A stretch of 64,000 nt of DNA from Candidatus Tenderia electrophaga (GCA_001447805.1 CP013099.1:2365181-2429180), one strand, 5' to 3'. Positions 1 through 8,876 are shown, numbered from the stretch's first letter. Notes: a model not told the origin generated them from the sequence alone. Program-made: numbers and translations.

Positions 1-141
1 CACCGCCACGTCGGCTTTGACTGGGAGAAGATACCGGCGTTTTACGCCTTGTACGGCTTTATCGCCTGCGTCCTGCTGGTTCTCATTGCGAAGAAACTAC
101 GCAATGTCGTGATGCGCAAGGAAGACTATTACGATGAGTGA
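1..141 (+). CDS. C-terminal end of a small membrane protein (partial)
   Basis: An open frame runs from the window edge to the TGA at 139-141 and encodes the last 46 residues of a protein. It has one hydrophobic stretch (about residues 14-30, ending in VLLVLIAKK) followed by a charged tail ending in DYYDE. The stop overlaps the start of the next gene by 8 bases, so the two are translationally coupled. The family is not certain. From its position it is probably a small accessory subunit of the cation antiporter / NADH-dehydrogenase-like complex encoded here. Confidence 0.6.
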   Translation, partial: HRHVGFDWEKIPAFYALYGFIACVLLVLIAKKLRNVVMRKEDYYDE

Positions 142-1840
142 GTTCCCCCCGTTTCTGCTCTTTTTTGGAGCGGCGGTATTAGTTGCCATTACCCGCGGCT
201 TGCCACGACAACTGATACTGCTGGCAACCCCCGTAATTACGGGACTCTATCTCTGGCTGGGCATCAATCCCGAAGCCGATGTCGCTTATACCCTCATGAG
301 CTATGAGCTCACGCTCGTACGGGCGGATAAACTCAGCTTGCTGTTCGGCTATCTGTTCTGTATCGCCAGCTTTTTTGCAGGCATCTTCTCCCTCCATGTA
401 GAGGATACAAAACAGCATATTGCCGGGGTGATGTACGCGGGCAGCGCATTGGGTGCGGTATTTTCCGGTGATCTGATCACCCTGTTCATCTTTTGGGAGC
501 TGTTGGCGATAAGTTCCGTGTTTCTCATCTGGGCACGCGGCACAGAGCGGGCATTGCGGGCCGGCATGCGCTATCTGGTCTTTCAGGTCCTGTCGGGGGT
601 ACTGCTGCTGGCCGGCGCACTGGTCTACTATCGCAACACAGGCTCGCTCGAATTTGACCACATCGGTCTGGATGCGGGTATTGCAGGCTGGTTGATCTTT
701 ATCGCCTTCGGGATCAAAAGTGCCTTTCCGTTTCTGCACAGCTGGCTTACCGATGGCTATCCTGAAGCGACAGTGACCGGCACGGTCTTACTCTCCGCCT
801 TTACCACCAAGGTTGCCGTCTACGCCCTTGCGCGTGGCTTTGCGGGTGAGGAAATCCTGATCTATATCGGTGTCACGATGGCTTGCTTCCCGATTTTCTA
901 CGCTGTTATCGAGAATGACCTGCGTAAAGTGCTGGCCTATAGCTTGATCAACCAGATCGGCTTCATGGTGACGGGTATTGGTATCGGCACCGCCCTGGCA
1001 CTGAACGGTGCCGTTGCCCATGCGTTTAGCGACGTGATCTTTAAAGGATTGCTGTTTATGAGCATGGGTGCAGTGCTCTATCGGGTCGGCAACATCAATG
1101 GCTCGGATCTGGGTGGGCTCTATAAGTCCATGCCCAAAACAACCGTGCTCTGCATTATCGGTGCACTGTCCATCTCGGCGTTTCCGTTATTCAGTGGCTT
1201 TGTCAGCAAGTCGATGGTGATGACCGCACTGATGAAGGAGGACTATGCTTATATCTGGCTGCTGATGCTGTTTGCCTCCGCCGGTGTATTCCACCATGCA
1301 GGCATCAAGATCCCGTACTTCGCGTTTTTTGCCCATGACTCCGGCATTCGTACTCAAGAAGCGCCCCGGAATATGCTGGTTGCCATGAGTGTGGCTGCAC
1401 TGCTCTGTATCTTTATTGGTACCCAGCCCCAGTATCTCTATGCGCTGCTGCCCTGGGAGATGGACTACTGGCCCTATGATACGACTCATGTCCTGGCCCA
1501 ATTGCAGTTACTCTTCTTCTCCGCTCTGGCCTTTGTCTGGTTGAATAAACGAGGGTTGTATCCACCGGAGCTGCGCTCGGTCAATCTGGATATGGAGTGG
1601 TTCTATCGCAGGTTGGTGCCTGCTGGCGCGCAACGAACCCTGAACCTTCTGCACAGTGCAAAAGAAACTACGCTGGCAACAGTAAGGGCATACATGCAGG
1701 GTATGCAAAACGAATTCGGAAAATCTCCGATGGCCAAATATCATCTCTCGGAGAGTTGGCCTACCGGGAGCATGATCTTCTGGATTTCAGCCATCCTTGC
1801 TGCTTTTCTGTTGCTGGATCTCTTTGGTGTGGGGCGTTAG
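134..1840 (+). CDS. Mrp/NuoN-type proton-conducting membrane transporter, antiporter subunit D-like
   Basis: A 568-residue polytopic membrane protein of the proton-conducting transporter family (MrpD / NuoL-M-N). These are the antiporter-like subunits that move H+ or Na+ across the inner membrane. Family-type signs are the conserved membrane block near residues 110-140 (FSGDLITLFIFWELLAISSV), a Lys-containing helix near 190 (GIKSAFPFLHSWL), and the helix pair near 265-320 (DLRKVLAYSLINQIG and AHAFSDVIFKGLLFMSMGA). The length is slightly above a typical MrpD (about 500), with a C-terminal arm and a last membrane helix at about 548-563. It overlaps the preceding small membrane protein by 8 bases, so it belongs to a multigene antiporter cluster to the left. 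Whether it carries Na+ or H+ cannot be read from the sequence. Confidence 0.85.
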   Translation: MSEFPPFLLFFGAAVLVAITRGLPRQLILLATPVITGLYLWLGINPEADVAYTLMSYELTLVRADKLSLLFGYLFCIASFFAGIFSLHVEDTKQHIAGVMYAGSALGAVFSGDLITLFIFWELLAISSVFLIWARGTERALRAGMRYLVFQVLSGVLLLAGALVYYRNTGSLEFDHIGLDAGIAGWLIFIAFGIKSAFPFLHSWLTDGYPEATVTGTVLLSAFTTKVAVYALARGFAGEEILIYIGVTMACFPIFYAVIENDLRKVLAYSLINQIGFMVTGIGIGTALALNGAVAHAFSDVIFKGLLFMSMGAVLYRVGNINGSDLGGLYKSMPKTTVLCIIGALSISAFPLFSGFVSKSMVMTALMKEDYAYIWLLMLFASAGVFHHAGIKIPYFAFFAHDSGIRTQEAPRNMLVAMSVAALLCIFIGTQPQYLYALLPWEMDYWPYDTTHVLAQLQLLFFSALAFVWLNKRGLYPPELRSVNLDMEWFYRRLVPAGAQRTLNLLHSAKETTLATVRAYMQGMQNEFGKSPMAKYHLSESWPTGSMIFWISAILAAFLLLDLFGVGR

Positions 1841-2054
1841 CCTGAAGTGGCTGAGAAAAACCCCCGATAGAGTCGATATACTCTCCTACCCCATAGCGCT
1901 ATATTTATCCCTATATTCTCGCGCCAACGAGGCTTAACTTAGCGCCATTCGCTCCAGACCCGATTGATTTCTATCTCCTGCTCCACGGTGATGACATGCT
2001 TCAAATTCTCGATCAGCCCATTGTATTCTAATACCCAATAAACCATGACAAGGC
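1841..2054. other. intergenic stretch before the accessory region, with a possible 35-codon gene remnant
   Basis: No convincing gene or terminator is visible. On the minus strand, 2046 to 1939 is an ATG-initiated frame of 35 codons (begins MVYWVLEYNGL, ends RVWSEWR) whose composition looks protein-like. It could be the tail of a gene cut by the insertion events to its right, but it has no recognised homologue and may be chance. Confidence 0.3.
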
Positions 2055-2072
2055 CTACCCCCCTCTATTGTA
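2055..2072. repeat. degenerate guaA-type attachment site
   Basis: CTACCCCCCTCTATTGTA resembles the 8877-8895 sequence CTACTCCCACTCGATTGTA with one gap and a few substitutions. It stands at the same place relative to the 82-bp left-end repeat, which is the main reason for reading it as a decayed att site. Confidence 0.5.
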
Positions 2073-2154
2073 AACGAGCCATTATTATCTTTTATATTCA
2101 ATGGCTTATTCTCCTGCTAAATCGTAATACCATGAAAAATACCATGCTCAGAAA
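2073..2154. repeat. left-end repeat, copy 1 (pairs with 8896-8977)
   Basis: An 82-bp AT-rich sequence aligns without gaps to 8896-8977 with about 13 mismatches. Both copies contain ATCTTTTATA and two ATACCATG octamers spaced 12 bp apart (2127-2134 and 2139-2146 here). Neither copy is coding. The position directly inside an att-like site suggests a recombinase- or excisionase-binding end. Confidence 0.7.
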
Positions 2155-2205
2155 ATCCTTAAAAATGCTCGAAAAATATTACCGACTAAGCGCCCGGATT
2201 ATGAG

Positions 2206-3762
2206 TCAGGTGTAATAAATCTCGGGCCGGCAGCCGATGCCGTTGCGACGCAGGACGCGCGCGAATGCATCGGCATATGTCTTGGCGGTTTCGGCGGACT
2301 GGCCGATGCGTTCAGCAGAAATCGCGTAGCCGGATTTGTAGTGACGGTGGCCCCGCCCGTTCTTGCGCAACCAACGCGCAAGCGATGTGCGCCCGTCTTC
2401 GATAACGACGATAGCACCTCCGCGATCGCCCTCCATATAGACCTGGTTTTCGACCACGAGTGGCTTGGGCACAAAGGCGCTCATGGCCTCCAGACCCGCC
2501 GCATGTGCGAGGTCGTATAGCGCCTGCCAGCGCTCGTCACCTTTCAGGCTGTCAGAGACGAGAGGCGGCGGTCTGGCCTGCTCTTCAAGCGCAGCATCCT
2601 TCTCGCCCGGATAGGCGGTAACAAATGAGGCGCGCTCGCCAGGTCGCACAATCCAGCCGGTCTCGATTGTCGCGGTCTCCCCGTTCTTCCCGGTGACAGG
2701 CAGATTGGCAGTGAAGCGGACGCCATAGTCATCAATGCGCACATTTTCATAGGTAACATGACCAAGGGCATCTACAAGCTGTCCGTGAAGATAGGTCGAG
2801 TCTGATTTTGTAATACCAAGATGCTCCGCAAAGAATTTTGCCTTACCATTGTTGTCCTTGTGGTCAGGGTTGAGCAAATAGTCTGTGATTTTGGTAGCCT
2901 GTACATTGACCTCATCCGGCGCATCCGGAAGCTGGGCAAGATCCCACTCAAAGTCACGCTCCAGATTGCTTAGTGACGGGCTGTAACTCAAATCACGCAT
3001 GACCTGCTGATGAACATCGAGCGCCATACGCCGCTCCATGCGCATTTCGCTGACGAGGCCACGGGCACTAAGCGTCGTGGGGAGAACTAGCGGCGGAGCG
3101 ACAGCATCAAACTGATCGTAGGGTACGACCCCTAGTCCGCCAGAAGAAAACGTATCGGCCCCGATGAAAGAAAGATTGCCCGTCCCTGGTATACCGCCGC
3201 GAATATACACACGGCCTCCACGCAGGAATGCGTCCTTGAACATCACCTCAATAAACAGGTAGCGGTGAAGCGGATTGCCCAGATCGGGCGAAACGGCTCC
3301 TATATAAAGCGGATGGGAACGCAACTCCTTGTCCATCCGCTCTGCAATATCCGGCGCGACCGCCGGCACGAATGTGGCATCGAGTGAGTGGTGGCCGACA
3401 TTTTCCCAAAAGGTCTCTCGATCTACCGTATGCCATCTTTCAAGGCATGACTCCACGAAGTCTCTGACGAGAGTGGCATAGAGACCCCGATCAGAACGCT
3501 CAGTATGACTCGTCTTCGAAGTCACTGGACCGTCAGGTTTGCGGCGCCTTGCCGGTTCGCCTTTGACTACTGCCGTCTTATAGGAAAGCCGCGCAAGCAG
3601 GACACCACCGCGATAAACGCGCGTCTCCACCGTGCCGTCTGGATCAGCAACTTTCAGTGCGCGCAAGAAAGCTTCGTCCAACCACTCGCCTTTCTTCACA
3701 GGCTCATGCGGTACAACGAACAAAAAAGCAACAGGCAAGGTTTCCGGCGAATCTACAGCCAT
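2206..3762 (-). CDS. Gabija-like operon third gene with DUF6883-like region, function unknown
   Basis: A 518-residue protein with no signal peptide or membrane segment. Residues about 277-386 (LNPDHKDNNGKAKFF ... YGVRF ... TGWIVRPGE ... VTAYPGE) resemble DUF6883, a small domain common at the C-terminus of polymorphic toxins. I recognise it by pattern, not by search. The N-terminal 270 residues and the C-terminal 120 residues, rich in basic and aromatic positions, are unassigned. The start ATG at 3762 overlaps the end of the UvrD-like helicase gene by 10 bases. It is therefore the last gene of a coupled three-gene operon with the helicase and OLD nuclease. Canonical Gabija has only the nuclease and helicase, so this could be an effector, an inhibitor or an accessory nuclease. 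Confidence 0.7.
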   Translation of the reverse strand: MAVDSPETLPVAFLFVVPHEPVKKGEWLDEAFLRALKVADPDGTVETRVYRGGVLLARLSYKTAVVKGEPARRRKPDGPVTSKTSHTERSDRGLYATLVRDFVESCLERWHTVDRETFWENVGHHSLDATFVPAVAPDIAERMDKELRSHPLYIGAVSPDLGNPLHRYLFIEVMFKDAFLRGGRVYIRGGIPGTGNLSFIGADTFSSGGLGVVPYDQFDAVAPPLVLPTTLSARGLVSEMRMERRMALDVHQQVMRDLSYSPSLSNLERDFEWDLAQLPDAPDEVNVQATKITDYLLNPDHKDNNGKAKFFAEHLGITKSDSTYLHGQLVDALGHVTYENVRIDDYGVRFTANLPVTGKNGETATIETGWIVRPGERASFVTAYPGEKDAALEEQARPPPLVSDSLKGDERWQALYDLAHAAGLEAMSAFVPKPLVVENQVYMEGDRGGAIVVIEDGRTSLARWLRKNGRGHRHYKSGYAISAERIGQSAETAKTYADAFARVLRRNGIGCRPEIYYT

Positions 3763-5780
3763 GCGATACCACCATCCTGCTGTACACGCCCTACACGCCA
3801 GTTTCTACCCTTAAGAACCTCAATCTCTTGGGCGTCAAGATTGTCCCGCATTGCAATTGCCAGCAAGTGGGTTGGCCTCGTAAAAGCAACATAGTGCTGC
3901 TTGAGACGAGATTGCATGCGAGCACCTTCGGTGCCTTGGCCGGTCTTCTCGCCTAAAAGCCAGGGACGGAGCGCATTTAAATGGTGGTCGTAAAAGTAAG
4001 TATCGAGCACGAGCGTTGCCGTGTGAGTTTCGCCTTTAACCGAATGGATTGAGCCAACACGGACCTCAACGGTAGGGGCATCCGAAGGAAAGCGGTAAAC
4101 ATTGTCTTTGCGCCTCGCTTTTCGTACTACTTCCTCATCCGGTTCCTCATCAGGCCAGACCAGGAATTCATCCAGATGGACAGGGTTGATGTCGCCCCCT
4201 GTCAATAGCTCGGCAAGCTGAAGAATCACAGGCACCCAGGTCCCTTGCCACTCTTCTGGCCCAATGTCTGTTTCATCATCAATGATGCGCACAACGAGAG
4301 CCAGATAACGCTCTTTCAAGTCGGCCTGCCCTTCCAGCAATTCCAGGATCGAGCGATGCCGTCTCTTATGCTGCGTACGCTTCACAGCAGGATCAGCAAT
4401 CTGTACAGCGCGATAAATACCGTCAGCTATGCGATCGACGACGAAATGAATATCACCATCCGCACCAGCTGCATTCCAGCCAGCTGCAATATATTGATGA
4501 AACGTCTTGGGCCTGGGCTCGGCATAGCTCATCTCATGGTCATACTCAGGCCAATAATGCGCGACAAAACGTGGTGCGTTAGTATTTTCACCGGGACGGT
4601 GAACACCACCAACAGCCGTAAATGTACCCTCCGCCAGGTCTTCGTCGGAAAACAGCGCGCGCAGGTATCTCGCGTAACATTCGAGCACGCTGGTGATCGT
4701 GTCGTCTCGAAATAGAATGACGGCATGCCTGCCGTGCGTTTCGGCTTGCACCTTATGCACGGGCGGTCCCAGCCCAATCAGACCCTGTGGATTCAGACCA
4801 AGCGGATTGGCAAGATCAGCAATTTGCTGACCGAAGCGGTGGCTATTGGGAATATCGCGCCTGATGGCATCCACGGGAAACAGGTCACTCTGCGCGCCGG
4901 TCGCCCCGGTGTGCGCATAGATCGCTTGATTAGAGTCTCCATAGCGCTGTCGAATGACAGGATCATCGCCAGCGATAAAAATACGTTGAAGCAATCGTGA
5001 TTGTGACTCACTATTGTCCTGCACTTCATCAATGAAGAGCAGCGGAAATCTCTGCCGAATGATTGCGACAGCTTCCGGATGCTTGTTAAGCAAGTCTTCC
5101 GCCCACATAAACAGCTCTTCGTACCGATAGTACCCGTCTTCTGTACACTGACGAGCAAGCCGACAAAGTTGTTGTGCTGCTGGCTTATTTGGATCCACGA
5201 ATACCTGATTGCCGTTTTCCTTGAGAATCAGGAAATCAGGCGACGCAACATGCCAGCTACCGACAAAGTTTACGTTGGGATGCTTCTCCTTGTTAGCGAC
5301 AGTGGTTCTAAGCGCCGTGTATTGATTGAATGACAGTAGACGGCGCCGATGCTGTTCACAAAGAGCATCGTCTATAACTGCAATGGGATAACCCAGTGAA
5401 CGCAGCCACGGGATGGCGAGAAATTCGTTCACGAAACCGTGAATCGTCCCGACATAGTGGGGATAGGAAAGCAGCGTTGCTCCGGTGGCCGTACGACCGA
5501 GACTGCGCTCGATTTCACGGCGCGCCGCGTTTGTGTGCGATAACACGCAGATGCCTGAGCGCCTCGACTTCCACTTCCGCGCGAGAATCGCGAGTTTGGC
5601 GATAAGCAAGGTCGTTTTGCCGCTACCGGGACAGGCTTCGACATCAAGCGTTTCATCGCTGAGCAGCACGGCCGCGCGCGGATCATTGCCATCATCTCCG
5701 TGAAATGCCGTAGGCGGTAACCCAAGCACTTCACAGGCCCACCGGATATCACGATCATCGACAGGCGGCACTCTGAACAT
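3753..5780 (-). CDS. UvrD/Rep-like superfamily 1 helicase of an OLD-helicase defence operon (GajB-like)
   Basis: A 675-residue SF1A helicase. Walker A is at residues 49-57 (ACPGSGKTT), motif Ia follows (VLSHTNAA), Walker B is LLFIDEVQD at about 247-255, a motif V-like stretch is SIHSVKGETHTATL near 577-590, and motif VI is VAFTRPTHLLAIA near 631. All motor motifs look intact. Helicases of this kind sit next to class 2 OLD nucleases; in Gabija (GajA-GajB) the pair cuts or disables phage DNA. This one is longer than the approximately 490-residue Bacillus GajB, so it may be a sister system rather than Gabija proper. It starts 4 bases after the nuclease stop and overlaps the third gene by 10 bases. 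If the nuclease gene is really frameshifted, the helicase may be an orphan. Confidence 0.85.
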   Translation of the reverse strand: MFRVPPVDDRDIRWACEVLGLPPTAFHGDDGNDPRAAVLLSDETLDVEACPGSGKTTLLIAKLAILARKWKSRRSGICVLSHTNAARREIERSLGRTATGATLLSYPHYVGTIHGFVNEFLAIPWLRSLGYPIAVIDDALCEQHRRRLLSFNQYTALRTTVANKEKHPNVNFVGSWHVASPDFLILKENGNQVFVDPNKPAAQQLCRLARQCTEDGYYRYEELFMWAEDLLNKHPEAVAIIRQRFPLLFIDEVQDNSESQSRLLQRIFIAGDDPVIRQRYGDSNQAIYAHTGATGAQSDLFPVDAIRRDIPNSHRFGQQIADLANPLGLNPQGLIGLGPPVHKVQAETHGRHAVILFRDDTITSVLECYARYLRALFSDEDLAEGTFTAVGGVHRPGENTNAPRFVAHYWPEYDHEMSYAEPRPKTFHQYIAAGWNAAGADGDIHFVVDRIADGIYRAVQIADPAVKRTQHKRRHRSILELLEGQADLKERYLALVVRIIDDETDIGPEEWQGTWVPVILQLAELLTGGDINPVHLDEFLVWPDEEPDEEVVRKARRKDNVYRFPSDAPTVEVRVGSIHSVKGETHTATLVLDTYFYDHHLNALRPWLLGEKTGQGTEGARMQSRLKQHYVAFTRPTHLLAIAMRDNLDAQEIEVLKGRNWRVGRVQQDGGIAWL

Positions 5781-5784
5781 TGGC

Positions 5785-7804
5785 CTAATCCTGCATCTGA
5801 TCTTTTGCAGCGGGTTCGGCTTCTGGCGCTGGCGAGTCGGAGGTCACATGCTGGATAGCATCGACGATGTAATTCGGAAGAACAGCCTTCCATTCCGCCG
5901 GTATGCGCACGTGACTTTGACCAGTACGCGCGAGGATTCGTGCGAGATACTGGGCCGTGACAGACTTCGAGACTGTGCCCTTCGCGAGGGGCGCATAGAT
6001 CCGGGCCGCACGCTCGTCTTCTGACATGGCCTCCTCGGCGAATGTCTTCCAGTCCTTTAGTGCCTGCCGCGTAACACCAATGGCCTTTACCGTCTCCGAT
6101 GCGATGTCGTCGTCCTTCTTCGCCAAGGCAATGGCCAGAAACAGTTCGCGCCCCAGTCCGGCACGGGCAAGATCGTACTCAAGCGTCCAGTAGTCCGAAA
6201 CAAAGGTCTCAACGCTCTGGCCGCTTGCCCGCGCACGGATCGCCTGTTTGTGCTGGTCCAGCTCCCCTTCCCCGAAATCTAATTCGGCCTTCCAACGGCG
6301 ATTCTGGGGCTGGGGCCACGCCTCCCCGGCATTCACCTTACCGATGATCTTGGGAGCACAGTCGGGCATCACATCCGTATCGGCGATACACGCAACCGGA
6401 ATGCCGATCTCGCCGCCCTCCGCGGGATTCATTCTCTGGAAAATCCGTGCATATCGCCGGAACCCGGTACCCCCGACATTGACAATGGAAACCCCGCTCT
6501 CGGTCAGACCGTGGTCAATCAACCCAGCAATTGTAGGCACAAGAATATTTTCGGCATCGCCTTCAACAATGATGACACCGCGCGCGAAGAATAGATTGGC
6601 CTTCGTTACGTCGAGGAAACGCTGCAGGAACCGGTAGTCGGAAGGACTGAGGTTCGTCTCTCCTGACGCGAGGGAAAACGCTTTTCCTCCCTGAAGCAGG
6701 AGAAGATTGTCAAGGTCGATTGCGGATGCAAGATTGGGGCTGTGTGTTGTGACAAGTATCTGAATGTCGTGGCCGCCACCGACTGGCTGCGCTCTGTCTT
6801 GCAGAAAACGCATAAGTCGAAGCTGCCGCTGCGGATGAAGATGTGCTTCGGGTTCCTCAATCATCAGGAACGGGAAACCATCCTCTTCGGAACCGAGCAG
6901 AAGCAGTTCACAAGCCATGAACAGGATATTGTTCGAGCCGAGTCCTCTGTTGCGTGGCAAATGATCGGCTCCGGCCTCTTGAAGCTGAAGCTCAAGCTTT
7001 TCCAGGAGTTGCCGCAATCTCGCCGCTTCATCACCGGTCGCTACACCGATATCACCGCTAAGATCGGAGCCTGCAAAGGACAGATTCTTTAGATAGTCTT
7101 CGTTCAGTCGGTCGCGTGCACCCGTGAGGCCGACGTGACCTTTGAGGAGCGCGTTGGCGAAGTCCCCAATTCCAAGAATGCTGAGCGTTGCCGGGTCAGC
7201 CGGCGGACCAGCGGCATGGTCGTATGGCACACCGGCTGTAGCGATGTCGTCCGTGTACTGGAGAATATGCGAAAGACGTGATCCACGTCCAGCAGACAGC
7301 GCACGCTCTGCGTCTCGCAGGGGACGAAGATAGGTTGCGCAAAGCAGGTTTCGACTCTCCGGGTCGAAAACCGGGCCATCCGCGTCGACGCCGGAGCGGA
7401 CTTCAACTGACACATAACGGCGGTGTCTTGCGCGCCTTTCGGTGGCGAGCGCTTTCCAGTTCAGGTAGATGACAGGTACGCGACTGCCTTCGTGCTCTTC
7501 ATATGTCAGATATTCGGCAAATGCACCGGTGTCAGAACGTGTAAGCCCAGCGAAGCTGGCAGCGTATGCGAATCTCTTTACTCTGCGTGCCTTCAGCGGG
7601 GCAGTGAAAGTCATCATCATCGATGCGAAAATATTCCTGATCACGGGTACCGAGCGCAAGCCGCAGCGCGTCAACAATTACGGTCTTCCCGGAGTCGTTT
7701 TCGCCAACGATTGCGGTTAGTCCCGGCCGCAATCTGAGCAGGGCGGCATTCTCGCCCTCACCAAACAGGCGGAAGTTCTCGACTTTGAGCTCCGAAATAT
7801 ACAT
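5785..7804 (-). pseudogene. OLD-family ATP-dependent nuclease (GajA-like), interrupted by a +1 frameshift near 7555
   Basis: Two frames together encode one OLD-family nuclease. From the ATG at 7804, the first frame gives residues 1-83 with the N-terminal beta strand (MYISELKVENFRLFG) and Walker A (GENDSGKT, 34-41); it then runs into a stop at 7532. The second frame, entered by skipping one base at about 7555 (CAG, extra C, TTC), continues to 5785. It carries the signature-like GLGSNNILF, Walker B FLMIEEPEAHLHP, the His switch TTHSPN, and Toprim residues VEGDAEN and ADTDVMPD. The joined product would be 672 residues. It lies 63 bases after the antitoxin gene and 4 bases before the helicase. 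Either the strain's copy is broken or there is a one-base sequencing error; a programmed shift is possible but shows no obvious slippery site. Confidence 0.85.
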
Positions 7805-7867
7805 CGCCGCCTCTCGTACGTCATTCGTTAGCTATGAGCCACTTCCCAGATGACCAAACCACTTGTT

Positions 7868-8149
7868 CTAAGCAGCAATTTCAATCTTGATATTCTTACC
7901 CAACGCTCTGGCTGCACGCTCCAGGGTCAGCAGCGTCACTGAAGGATTATCGGGATCAAGCAACCGTTCCAATGCGGAGCGGCTGGTTTTCATCCGCTTG
8001 GCCAGTTGGGTCTTGTTGAGTTTCTGCGCCTTCATCAATTCCTCGAGTTGAAAGGCAAGCACACGTTTAACTGCGATAGCTTCCGCTTCCGCAAGCACAC
8101 CTTCCTCTTCCAGAAAATCATCGAAGTTACTGCCAATGTGTTTGCTCAT
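7868..8149 (-). CDS. HigA-type XRE-family antitoxin
   Basis: A 93-residue protein with a helix-turn-helix of the Cro/XRE type in its C-terminal half (NKTQLAKRMKTSRSALERLL, then LTLERAARALG). This is the usual form of antitoxins that pair with Gp49/RelE-like toxins. It would neutralise the toxin and repress the operon. The ATG at 8149 was chosen because it lies one base after the toxin stop (8151-8153) and a purine-rich stretch precedes it; a longer frame to 8233 would bury the start inside the toxin gene. Toxin-first order is typical of higBA. Confidence 0.85.
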   Translation of the reverse strand: MSKHIGSNFDDFLEEEGVLAEAEAIAVKRVLAFQLEELMKAQKLNKTQLAKRMKTSRSALERLLDPDNPSVTLLTLERAARALGKNIKIEIAA

Positions 8150-8150
8150 G

Positions 8151-8495
8151 TTACTTCTCCAGGTTGGCTTTGCGATCTTTAGCCAATTGCAAATCAGCTT
8201 GAGGTGTCTTCTGGGATTTCTTGATGAAGCCATGCAGCAAAATCATCTTTTCACCCTTTACTGTAAACAGAATTCGAGCAATACGTTGATCAAGCCGACA
8301 CCTGACTTCCCATAGTCCGGGCTCCATTTTTCGAACCACTGGCATTCCGATAGGCCAGCCATATTGAACGGTCTTAATGTCGCCACCGATCGTCCTCTTG
8401 TCTTGTTTGCTCAGGCCCTGTAACCACACGCGAACCGGTTCATTTCCCGACTCCGTTCGGTAAAAAACCACTTCAAGAGGCATATCGGCATCCAT
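8151..8495 (-). CDS. HigB/Gp49-type RelE-superfamily toxin
   Basis: A 114-residue protein of the phage-derived Gp49-like (DUF891) toxin family: opening strand PLEVVFYRTESGNEPVRVWL, middle DKRTIGGDIKTVQYGWP, and the typical core GLWEVRCRLDQRIARILFTV followed by ILLHGFIKKSQKTP. Members are ribosome-dependent mRNA endonucleases. The catalytic-type basic and aromatic residues of the C-terminal half appear to be present. An alternative start lies four codons in (8483). A perfect inverted repeat 10 bases upstream of the ATG is the probable autoregulatory operator. The pair sits upstream of the OLD operon in the same orientation and may help maintain the element. Confidence 0.85.
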   Translation of the reverse strand: MDADMPLEVVFYRTESGNEPVRVWLQGLSKQDKRTIGGDIKTVQYGWPIGMPVVRKMEPGLWEVRCRLDQRIARILFTVKGEKMILLHGFIKKSQKTPQADLQLAKDRKANLEK

Positions 8496-8504
8496 GTGAA
8501 AAAG

Positions 8505-8522
8505 TGTACCATATTTGGTACA
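8505..8522. promoter_or_regulatory. operator palindrome of the higBA-type pair
   Basis: TGTACCATATTTGGTACA is a perfect inverted repeat with 7-bp arms around TATT. It ends 10 bases before the toxin start, as expected for a site bound by a dimeric HTH antitoxin overlapping the promoter. Confidence 0.65.
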
Positions 8523-8876
8523 ATTTACAAGCCTTTGATCATGAAAGCTAGAAATCTGAGAACAAACAACTTTGCCGCCCAGAGAGGGAGGGAAGTGATG
8601 TGAATGAGTTCATGGTCCTACAGGCGCCTGATCCAGTGTGACTCGTACTTGGTAACCAATACCATGACGGGCTCGACATGCATGGCATGGTATAGGTGCG
8701 TCACGCTGATTGTGAGTATGGCGATACCATGATCTATACCATTGGAAAACGGTACTAACTGCTTGCCGATGCCTGTCAGTGCCAGATGTTGCCAGACAAC
8801 AATGTGGGTAAGTCATTGGTTTTGCGGGCTGACTGCGTATTGATGCCTGTCAGTGCCAGCCAGTGCCAGATCTGGC
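8523..8876. other. non-coding right end of element 1, with repeated short motifs
   Basis: No convincing gene. The stretch holds several copies of an ATACCATG octamer in both orientations (8659-8666, 8686-8693 inverted, 8724-8731, and ATACCATT at 8736-8743) and two exact copies of an 18-mer (8768-8785 and 8842-8859). These look like protein-binding arrays at a recombination end. Confidence 0.55.
8768..8859. repeat. two copies of an 18-bp right-end repeat
   Basis: GATGCCTGTCAGTGCCAG occurs exactly at 8768-8785 and 8842-8859. A close form, AATGCCAGTCAGTGCCAG, sits at 13347-13364. The second and third copies end 17 and 20 bases before the att cores at 8877 and 13385. The shared placement suggests arm-type binding sites at the right end of each element. 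Confidence 0.7.

Larger units (their letters stand above)
2055..8876. mobile_element. Putative integrase-less element 1 at guaA (defence cargo)
   Basis: This segment is bounded on the left by a degraded copy (2055-2072) and on the right by an intact copy (8877-8891) of the guaA 3'-end sequence. Just inside its left boundary is an 82-bp sequence (2073-2154) repeated at 84 % identity just inside the left boundary of the next segment. Just inside its right boundary are 18-mers repeated at the right end of the next segment. The cargo is an OLD nuclease / UvrD helicase / DUF6883-like operon and a HigBA-type pair. No integrase, excisionase or transposase is visible inside, so mobility would need a recombinase supplied in trans or a deleted one. 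Boundaries are seen in the sequence; calling it an element is inference. Confidence 0.6.

Noticed and set aside
7540-7570. Programmed frameshift in the OLD nuclease
   Set aside because: No clear slippery run, stop-codon context or stimulatory structure was seen; mutation or sequence error is simpler.
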